Part shown: positions 1 through 4,899 of the stretch, piece by piece | Layout: each line of letters begins with the position of its first letter | How positions within the stretch are numbered: the stretch's first letter is position 1 | Assembly: GCA_019422905.1 (NCBI GenBank) | Contig: JAHZCM010000048.1 | Span: 1 to 5,568, forward strand | Origin: Oscillospiraceae bacterium | GTDB taxonomy: Bacteria; Bacillota; Clostridia; Oscillospirales; Acutalibacteraceae | Direction: 5' to 3' | Length of the DNA stretch: 5,568 nt | Translations under genes and position numbers: made by a program | The notes under the pieces: model-generated | What the model saw: only the letters and a program-made list of their open reading frames with translations | What the model was told of the DNA's origin: nothing | Databases searched by the model: none

Positions 1-474
1 ATTTTTGTCCTCCGGCACATTCAGCTTCACGTGCGCCGGGAAACCCGCGCCGCCGAGGCCGACCAGTCCGGCATCCCGCGCGGCCTGCGCAAGCTGCTGC
101 TTCGTCTTAATCTCTGCGGGCGGCTGAATCGCCGGGTCGCGCTCCATAAGGCCGTCCGAATCGATGACAACGGCGTCCACCATCTGCCCGCCGGGCATCA
201 TGACCTTCGCAATCTCCTTCACCGTACCGGACACCGATGCGTGGATCGGCGCGGAGACATAGGCCTCGCTGTCCGCAATTTTTGTGCCGACATACACGTG
301 ATCGCCTTTTTTGACGACCGGCTTACACGGCGCGCCGATATGCTGCGTCATCGGCAGCGTCACCTGCGCGGGCGGCGGCATCACGCGGGTTTCCGTATGC
401 GCCGTGTTCTTGTGGTGCGGCACATGCGCGCCGCCGTGTGTGCGGTATGGGCGCTTCGGAAAGGTAACTTCCAT
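1..474 (-). CDS. rnfC: RnfC, N-terminal part of the Rnf ion-translocating ferredoxin:NAD+ oxidoreductase subunit C (3' end outside window)
   Basis: RnfC is the peripheral NADH/FMN and Fe-S subunit of the membrane Rnf complex, which couples ferredoxin:NAD+ electron transfer to Na+ or H+ pumping. The 158 visible residues match the family's N-terminus: a GGAHVPHHKN segment (14-23), the QHIGAPCKPVVKKGD barrel-sandwich signature (44-58), SAPIHASVSGTV (74-85), and the glycine-rich GLVGLGGAGFPAHVKL (136-151) where the nucleotide/flavin-binding part begins. The CxxCxxC cluster motifs expected later in RnfC lie beyond position 1. I chose ATG 474 because AGAAAGGA (493-486), a perfect anti-Shine-Dalgarno match, sits 11 nt upstream. 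ATG 486 has no spacing from it. ATG 588 is also in frame but would add 38 residues I do not recognise from the family. In Clostridia rnfC usually leads rnfCDGEAB, which fits its position behind a promoter and long leader. Confidence 0.93.
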   Translation of the reverse strand, partial: MEVTFPKRPYRTHGGAHVPHHKNTAHTETRVMPPPAQVTLPMTQHIGAPCKPVVKKGDHVYVGTKIADSEAYVSAPIHASVSGTVKEIAKVMMPGGQMVDAVVIDSDGLMERDPAIQPPAEIKTKQQLAQAARDAGLVGLGGAGFPAHVKLNVPEDKN

Positions 475-486
475 ATTTTGATCCAT

Positions 487-600
487 CCTTTCTGGGGGCG
501 CTCGCCGTTCCTTCTGCCTGCGCAGAGCGCCGGTCCGCCCCGATGACCGGCAGTCAAAGGGAAAGCCGGCGGAGCTTCCGCCCTTCATGCCGCTTACCCC
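487..600 (-). other. G+C-rich structured part of the rnfC leader
   Basis: Between the terminator and the rnfC ribosome-binding site the minus strand holds three inverted repeats: GGCGGA/TCCGCC with a 3-nt loop (about 582-568), GCCGGTC/GACCGGC with a 9-nt loop (about 552-530), and GCGCTC/GAGCGC enclosing about 21 nt (about 530-498). An in-frame ATG at 588 preceded by AAAAGGGG could start a longer RnfC or a leader product. The region does not match any riboswitch class I know. The function of these stems is unknown. Confidence 0.4.
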
Positions 601-613
601 TTTTACAAATCTT

Positions 614-649
614 AAAAAACAGACTTTGCCGGCAGGAACCAGCAAAGTC
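614..649 (-). terminator. Intrinsic terminator inside the rnfC leader (candidate attenuator)
   Basis: On the minus strand GACTTTGCTGG (649-639) pairs with CCGGCAAAGTC (632-622) in an 11-bp stem with one G-U pair and a TTCCTG loop, followed by TG and six T residues (619-614). This is a textbook factor-independent terminator. It lies downstream of the promoter at 731-703 and upstream of rnfC, so initiating transcripts must pass it. It may equally end transcripts arriving from the acetyltransferase gene, whose stop is about 120 nt upstream. Both roles are possible at once. Confidence 0.75.
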
Positions 650-666
650 AAAATCTATGGACTTTG
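643..666 (-). promoter_or_regulatory. Candidate antiterminator hairpin, mutually exclusive with the rnfC leader terminator
   Basis: CAAAGTC (666-660) can pair perfectly over 7 bp with GACTTTG (649-643), leaving a 10-nt loop. The second arm is also the 5' arm of the terminator stem, so the two hairpins cannot form together. CAAAGTC occurs again as the terminator's 3' arm (628-622), so the three segments have the a:b versus b:c layout of attenuators. The pairing is seen directly; regulation is inferred. I did not identify a ligand-binding aptamer upstream, and only about 30 nt separate the predicted transcription start from this hairpin. Confidence 0.45.
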
Positions 667-702
667 AAAACAGAACGCATGCGCGCGATTCATTCGTTTT
701 TT

Positions 703-731
703 ATTTTATCACCGCTTTAGGCAAATGGCAA
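703..731 (-). promoter_or_regulatory. Sigma-A-type promoter upstream of rnfC
   Basis: Read on the minus strand, a -35 TTGCCA (731-726) is followed by a 17-bp spacer and a -10 TAAAAT (708-703). This is near-consensus with ideal spacing. The predicted start of transcription is about position 696, giving a leader of roughly 220 nt before the chosen rnfC start. It lies between the end of the acetyltransferase gene and rnfC, in the same direction as both. No other good promoter was found between here and rnfC. Confidence 0.65.
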
Positions 732-770
732 GAGGAAAGCGCATCAAAAAACAGTACTTCCGTCAAAAAA

Positions 771-1349
771 TCATGAAAAGCGGCGGCTCGACGATATCTG
801 CCCCGTCTCATACTCGGAACGCAGGATCGAATAGCACACATCGTCGAAAACCCGGCCGTCAAAGCGCCGGAACGCCTGCGGAATCACGCCTTCAAAGATA
901 AAGCCGGCCCGCTCGATGACCCGGCGGGATTTCTGGTTGCAGGTGAAATGATGGATGCCCACAACGTCCATCCGCATGGCGTCAAACGCATGGCGCACCA
1001 TGCCGCGCAGCGCCTCGGTCATGTATCCGTTCCCCCAATAGCGCCGGGCCAGCTCATAGCCGATGGAAACGCTGTTCACCTGATAGCGGCAGTCGTCCGC
1101 CTGATATTTGATTTTGCCGACGATCTCTCCCGTGCCCTTCAGCGTGATGGCGAAGGCATAGGGGTCCGCCACAGTGCGCTCCAGCTCCAGCCGCGCCTCC
1201 TGCGGAGAAAGCACCGGCTTGGAGCCAGCCGCCATCATGACCTCCGGATCCGCCGCAAAAAGCAGAAAGCCGGGCATATCCTGCATGGTCCAGCGGCGCA
1301 GGAGCAGCCGCTCGGTTTCAATTTGTGTTTCCTGCTGTAAAATGCTCAT
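771..1349 (-). CDS. GNAT family N-acetyltransferase, RimJ/RimL-like
   Basis: This 192-residue protein is a probable cytoplasmic acetyl-CoA-dependent N-acetyltransferase of the Acetyltransf_3 (RimJ/RimL) type. Supporting marks are the N-terminal IETERLLLRRW (10-20), the acetyl-CoA-binding motif A region RRYWGNGYMTEAL (102-114) in the usual YWGxGYxTEA form, and NQKSRRVIERAGF (138-150), equivalent to the NxxSxxvlEklGF motif. Length is normal for the family. The ATG at 1349 is preceded by AGAAAGGA about 10 nt away. The substrate cannot be told: relatives modify ribosomal protein N-termini, antibiotics or small amines. It follows the lipid kinase gene by 88 nt with no clear terminator or promoter between them, so co-transcription is likely. 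The C-terminal tail SSSRRFS is not conserved that I know of. Confidence 0.88.
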   Translation of the reverse strand: MSILQQETQIETERLLLRRWTMQDMPGFLLFAADPEVMMAAGSKPVLSPQEARLELERTVADPYAFAITLKGTGEIVGKIKYQADDCRYQVNSVSIGYELARRYWGNGYMTEALRGMVRHAFDAMRMDVVGIHHFTCNQKSRRVIERAGFIFEGVIPQAFRRFDGRVFDDVCYSILRSEYETGQISSSRRFS

Positions 1350-1437
1350 CGCACCTGCTTCCTTTCTTTTGCGAAAATTCCGTTCTACCGCTTTCCCCGG
1401 TATACCGACGGGCCGGAAAAGCCGCCTGAAAGCGCCG

Positions 1438-2367
1438 TCACCGCATCTCGACGCCCTCCGGCAGGATAAACCGCAGCGCGCCGGGCATCACGGAATATAC
1501 CTCCCGCCGTGTGCGGATGCAGTTGCCGTCCATGTTGCTGACCATCTCCACGTCGCTGCGCATCTCGATTCTCGTACCGCGCCGGTAGACGAGGATGTCT
1601 GCAAAACGCGCGCTTTCGATATGCTCGCCGCGCTTGTATTTCCCGACAAGCGCCGGAATCCGATGGTAGGCCGGGCGGCGGATCAGCACAAAATCCAGAA
1701 GGCCGTCGCACAGCTCCGCCTTCGGCGCGCCGCAGTAGCCGCCGCCGTACCAGCGCCCGTTCCCGGCGAGCGCGAACATGTACTCTCCGCTGTAGGTCTC
1801 CGTTTCGCCGCGCTCGTTCTGCAGCGTAACGGTCATCGCATCGGCGAGCTTCCCGACAAGCCACTTGATGAGCGACAGCGTATAGGCCAGCTCCCCGGAT
1901 ACCGCGGGCAGATGCTTATACCGGGTCATCTCCTGCGCGACCTTTGCGTCGAAGCCCAGAGAACAGATGTTGACCGCATCGCCGTGCTCGGTGTGGATCA
2001 TATCGATCGGAACCGTCCGCCCGCGCATCTGACGGTCAAAATTGAGAAAAATCTCGCGCTCGCCCAGCGTGCGCACAAAGTCGTTGCCGCTGCCGCACGG
2101 AAACACGCCCACCGCAGCATTTTCGCGGTTTGCCGCGCCGCGCACTACCTCCAAAAGCGTGCCGTCGCCGCCGACGGCCCACAGGCGGACCGCCTCCTCA
2201 CGCTCTGCCGCCGCGCGCGCCAGCTCCTCGCCGTGGCCCTCCCGCTGCGTCAGAAGAATTTCATATTCTCCGCCGTGCGCCGCATGAAACGCCTTTACGC
2301 GCTCCATGAAAAGCACCGCCATGTTCTTTTTCCCCGCCTTCGGGTTAATGATATAAACGTCCCGCAA
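1438..2367 (-). CDS. Diacylglycerol kinase (DagK/YegS/BmrU) family lipid kinase
   Basis: This 309-residue soluble lipid kinase phosphorylates diacylglycerol or a related lipid at the membrane face, feeding phosphatidic acid back to phospholipid synthesis. Motifs in order are INPKAGK (7-13), the nucleotide-binding VGGDGTLLEVV (65-75), PCGSGNDFVRT (90-100) and SLGFDA (136-141), all in the DAGK catalytic domain. The C-terminal beta-sandwich holds AGNGRWYGGGYCGAPKA (201-217), GLLDF (222-226) and the MDG turn (279-281). I chose TTG 2367 because it puts the NPKAG motif at the usual distance from the N-terminus and is preceded by GGGGG (2378-2374) 6 nt away. The open frame continues to GTG 2421, passing ATG 2403, but these lack good ribosome-binding sites and add residues with no family resemblance. 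The exact lipid substrate is not determinable. Confidence 0.9.
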   Translation of the reverse strand: MRDVYIINPKAGKKNMAVLFMERVKAFHAAHGGEYEILLTQREGHGEELARAAAEREEAVRLWAVGGDGTLLEVVRGAANRENAAVGVFPCGSGNDFVRTLGEREIFLNFDRQMRGRTVPIDMIHTEHGDAVNICSLGFDAKVAQEMTRYKHLPAVSGELAYTLSLIKWLVGKLADAMTVTLQNERGETETYSGEYMFALAGNGRWYGGGYCGAPKAELCDGLLDFVLIRRPAYHRIPALVGKYKRGEHIESARFADILVYRRGTRIEMRSDVEMVSNMDGNCIRTRREVYSVMPGALRFILPEGVEMR

Positions 2368-2496
2368 TACAAACCCCCGCTCTCTGCTTCCTGAGCGGCA
2401 CATACCGCTTTCAACCGGCACAGATACCGCAAAATATACGCTCTAAAACCACCCAGCCACACAAGGCAGGACCGGCCCGGGCATCCGCTTCCCCAC

Positions 2497-2595
2497 TCAG
2501 CCCTTCAGCCGCCGAAATCCCCACAGCGGGATGCCGCGCCGTTTCAGCGGTTTGCCCTCCACTTGAGAAAATCCGGCCTTATTGGCCTTATTCAA
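2497..2595 (-). other. Unrecognised 32-codon in-frame open stretch after the methyltransferase stop
   Basis: The reading frame of the upstream methyltransferase stays open for 38 codons beyond its TAA (2616-2614), ending at TGA 2499-2497. From a possible TTG at 2595 it would encode 32 residues, including KPLKRRGIPLWGFRRLKG, strongly basic and with mostly G/C third positions as in the neighbouring genes. There is no Shine-Dalgarno sequence before the TTG. A tandem 9-nt repeat, AATAAGGCC twice, lies near its start. It could be a small gene, a readthrough tail, a decayed gene end or chance in G+C-rich DNA. The rest of the gap up to the lipid kinase has only a weak -10-like TATATT (2438-2433) and no convincing terminator. 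Confidence 0.25.
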
Positions 2596-2613
2596 AAAAT
2601 GCAGCTTTAGGCT

Positions 2614-3732
2614 TTACTTGAAATACATGTAATACTGGCACTTGATCATGCCGTTATACAGCTTCCGCCGCTTGTCCGCGCGCCGGCCGAAACAGGTTTC
2701 GAACCGCTCATCCGGACTGATGGCCGCATAGCTCCAGCCGCGCTTCGGCGTAAAAACGCGCCCCATCGTGCGGTAGATTTCCTCGGCGGCTTTTGCGTCC
2801 AGCAGCCGCTCACCATACGGCGGATTACAGATCACGCAGCCGTATGGCATATTGTTTTCAAAATCGGCGATGTCGCGCACTGCGGCGGTCACCACACCGT
2901 CCACGCCCGCCTTCTTCGCGTTTTCCAGTGTGAGCGCCACGGCTTCGGGATCGACGTCGTAGCCGAAGGCGCGAAAGCCCGCGTCCCGGCACTCCGGCAG
3001 CCGCGCGGCCCGCCGTTCCGCCTCCCAGACCGCGCCGGGCACCGCACGCCATTTCTCCGCCGCAAAGTGCCGTCTGAGCCCGGGCGCAATATGCATGGCA
3101 AGCAGCGCCGCCTCAATGAGAATCGTGCCGGAGCCGCAGAAGGGGTCGATCACCGTGCCGTCCGTGCGCACGCGGGAGAGCTTTGCCAGCACGGCGGCCA
3201 GCGTCTCCTTGATCGGCGCTTCATTCGCGTTTTTCCGGTAGCCGCGCTTGTGCAGGCCCGCGCCGCTCGTGTCCAGCATCAGGCTGACCCTGTCCTTCAT
3301 AATCAGGAACTGGATCTGGTACAGCGGCCCCGTCTCCGGGAACCGTTCGATTTTGTACGTCTCCCGGAGGCTCTCGACCACCGCCTTCTTGATGATCGAC
3401 TGGCAATCCGGTACGCTCATCAGCGTGCTGGAAAGGCAGCGCCCCTTGACCGGAAACGCGTCGTCGCGCCCGATCCATTCCGCCCACGGCAGCGCCCTGA
3501 CCGCCCGGAACAGCGCGTCGAAGGTTTTCGCCTCAAAGGTGCCGAGCAGCACCAGTACGCGCTCTGAAAAGCGCGAGCGGATATTCGCACGGGCGATCAT
3601 CTCCGCGGAACCGTCGAATACGACGCGCCCGTTTTCCGGCGCAACGTTTTCGGCGCCCATTTCGCGCAGCTCGTCGGCCACCAACCCCTCCACGCCCAGA
3701 AGACAAGGGCACACCAGCTTATATGCTTTCAC
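2614..3732 (-). CDS. THUMP-domain class I SAM-dependent RNA methyltransferase, RlmL/YpsC type (probable 23S rRNA guanine-N2)
   Basis: This 372-residue protein probably methylates the exocyclic N2 of a guanine in 23S rRNA. An N-terminal ferredoxin-like plus THUMP RNA-binding region spans about residues 1-160, starting with KLVCPCLLGVEGLVADEL and ending near GLHKRGYRK (159-167), a conserved hinge in this family. The Rossmann methyltransferase domain follows: DPFCGSGTILIEAAL (196-210) binds S-adenosylmethionine, FGYDVDPEAV (256-265) is the ribose-binding strand, and NPPYGERL (303-310) is the catalytic motif IV typical of amino-group methyltransferases. The end KLYNGMIKCQYYMYFK is also typical. 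The frame is open farther upstream (to 4218) but overlaps the previous gene and its terminator. GTG 3732 matches the family start, has a partial ribosome-binding site (CGG, 7 nt away), and is 45 nt from the -10 box. Length is normal for the Firmicute form, which lacks the second methyltransferase domain of E. coli RlmKL. Confidence 0.9.
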   Translation of the reverse strand: MKAYKLVCPCLLGVEGLVADELREMGAENVAPENGRVVFDGSAEMIARANIRSRFSERVLVLLGTFEAKTFDALFRAVRALPWAEWIGRDDAFPVKGRCLSSTLMSVPDCQSIIKKAVVESLRETYKIERFPETGPLYQIQFLIMKDRVSLMLDTSGAGLHKRGYRKNANEAPIKETLAAVLAKLSRVRTDGTVIDPFCGSGTILIEAALLAMHIAPGLRRHFAAEKWRAVPGAVWEAERRAARLPECRDAGFRAFGYDVDPEAVALTLENAKKAGVDGVVTAAVRDIADFENNMPYGCVICNPPYGERLLDAKAAEEIYRTMGRVFTPKRGWSYAAISPDERFETCFGRRADKRRKLYNGMIKCQYYMYFK

Positions 3733-3776
3733 AACATCACCGTTTTCCAAAAACAATATTTCGTCCGTTTTCTGTA

Positions 3777-3806
3777 AGTATAGCATATGTTGTCCGCATT
3801 GTACAA
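3777..3806 (-). promoter_or_regulatory. Extended -10 promoter of the methyltransferase block
   Basis: The minus strand reads TTGTAC (3806-3801), an 18-bp spacer, then TATACT (3782-3777) immediately preceded by TGC, the extended -10 element. Transcription should start near 3770, about 38 nt before the GTG start. It sits just after the terminator of the upstream GTPase pair, marking a clean operon boundary. GTTGT and ACAAC (about 3807-3789) form a short inverted repeat over the spacer, which may or may not be an operator. Confidence 0.65.
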
Positions 3807-3827
3807 CCGGCAGCGAAAAAAAGGCCG

Positions 3828-3864
3828 AAAAAACGCCTGAACGCAAATCATTCAGACGTTTTTC
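3828..3864 (-). terminator. Intrinsic terminator after the CobW-DUF1980 gene
   Basis: AACGTCTGAA (3860-3851) pairs with TTCAGGCGTT (3841-3832) over 10 bp with one G-U pair and a 9-nt loop. Flanking A and T runs extend the stem by about three pairs and give the U tract (3833-3828). It begins 24 nt past the stop codon of the GTPase gene. The flanking A/T runs would also let it work on the plus strand, though no plus-strand gene points at it. Confidence 0.85.
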
Positions 3865-3887
3865 TATTATCCGGTCACGGATTCGAT

Positions 3888-4832
3888 TCAATAGAACGTC
3901 GCCACCGGCTGCTCCGGCGCCTCGGCCTTTTCCGCAGAAAGCAGCGTCAGGACCGGGCCCTTGCGGCCATACAGCTTGTGCCATTTGTAGCTGATCTTCA
4001 GGCGCATCGTATACCATTTGCCATTTTCCGGCATTTCGCCGGCCTCGCATTGCGTCAGCAGCCCCGCAAACTGGATGTCCTCCACGCAGCAGGTCATGAG
4101 CTGACGGCCAAAGAAGAACACGCCGGGCTTCATGCGCGGGTTGACCGCGGCAAGCCCCTTGTACTCCACCGTTTTCCCGTCGTACTTCTGCGGGTCCTCG
4201 GAAAGGTCGCGGTACCACAGCGCGTAATCGCCGTCGGCAATCTCGATCACCGGCGCGTCGAAATCAAACGGCAGCGGATCCTCGATCTCATCGTACTCCA
4301 CATCGCCGCTCACGTACTCATACGCGATGTCCGGCCTGCGGCTTACGCCGCGGACAATCTTGTGAAACGCCATTTTATCCATGTCCGCCGTGAAGCGGTT
4401 GAATACGACCAGCTCGCATCCGGTCAGCTTATCCACAACCAGGCCGCGCATATTCGCGTTGTAGCTGAGGAACGTGGCGGAATCCGCGAACAGGAATTCC
4501 TGATATACGATCCATCCGCCGGGCAGGCTGTCGTACAGGCGGTTCACCTGCCACATGCCGTTGTATTCGATCAGCACGCGGGCCGCCTTATGCTTCTTTA
4601 CAAGCAGCTCCAGCGTTTCGGCGCACAGCTCGCTTTCCTCCTCCATCGTCTCGATGAATACATTCTTCATGTAGGGCTGGTCCGGCTCATACTCGGTTTC
4701 GCCCTCTTCGCAGACGAGCAGCAGCGTGCGCTGGCCGCTGTGAAAGCGCTTGTCCGCGAGCGTTTCTTTGATAAAACTCGTCTTGCCTGCTTCCAGGAAG
4801 CCCGTAAACAGGTAAACCGGCATCTCCTGCAT
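3888..4832 (-). CDS. CobW/COG0523-like P-loop GTPase fused to a DUF1980 (TIGR03943/YcgQ)-like C-terminal domain
   Basis: The 314-residue product begins with a P-loop GTPase domain like the COG0523 metallochaperones: Walker A GFLEAGKTSF (11-20), a Walker B-like VLIEYNGMW (86-94), and VFNRFT (143-148) in the place of the NKxD guanine motif. It is divergent: the usual ENEFGE segment reads CEEGETEYE (41-49), and the CxCC metal motif of classical members is absent. From about residue 206 the protein resembles the C-terminal half of DUF1980/YcgQ proteins: DPQKYDGKTVEYKG (213-226), then FFFGRQLMTCCVEDIQFAG (239-257), with the CC pair (248-249) a plausible metal ligand. No signal peptide or membrane segment is seen, so it is cytoplasmic. 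ATG 4832 has GGGG 8 nt upstream. It follows the other GTPase gene by 67 nt. Role inferred: metal, probably zinc, delivery or sensing. The GTPase call is firm; the DUF1980 call rests on recalled motifs. Confidence 0.8.
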   Translation of the reverse strand: MQEMPVYLFTGFLEAGKTSFIKETLADKRFHSGQRTLLLVCEEGETEYEPDQPYMKNVFIETMEEESELCAETLELLVKKHKAARVLIEYNGMWQVNRLYDSLPGGWIVYQEFLFADSATFLSYNANMRGLVVDKLTGCELVVFNRFTADMDKMAFHKIVRGVSRRPDIAYEYVSGDVEYDEIEDPLPFDFDAPVIEIADGDYALWYRDLSEDPQKYDGKTVEYKGLAAVNPRMKPGVFFFGRQLMTCCVEDIQFAGLLTQCEAGEMPENGKWYTMRLKISYKWHKLYGRKGPVLTLLSAEKAEAPEQPVATFY

Positions 4833-4899
4833 TATTATGACCCCATTTCTTTACTGCACTGTACGCCCGGAAAGCCAAGTCCGAACGGTTTTGCTCCGC

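Noticed and set aside
500..560. FMN riboswitch (RFN element) in the rnfC leader, suggested by a GACCGGCG string
   Set aside because: Only this short string fits. The other conserved RFN segments, such as GGGTGAAATTCCC, are absent, and the string is explained by a simple inverted repeat.
736..770. Terminator directly after the acetyltransferase stop, with T6 runs at both sides
   Set aside because: The sequence between the T runs has only a loopless AGTACT palindrome and no stable hairpin stem.
543..776. Plus-strand 77-codon reading frame across the rnfC upstream region
   Set aside because: It crosses the minus-strand promoter and terminator, lacks family resemblance and a ribosome-binding site, and is A-rich and low in coding character.
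1174..2394. Long plus-strand open frame (406 codons) opposite the lipid kinase gene
   Set aside because: It is antisense to clear DagK motifs. Open antisense frames are common in G+C-rich genes, and its product is Arg/Ala/His-rich without a recognisable domain.
3733..4218. 5' extension of the methyltransferase frame up to 4218
   Set aside because: It overlaps the preceding gene and the intrinsic terminator and adds residues unlike the THUMP family; GTG 3732 fits the family start and the promoter position.
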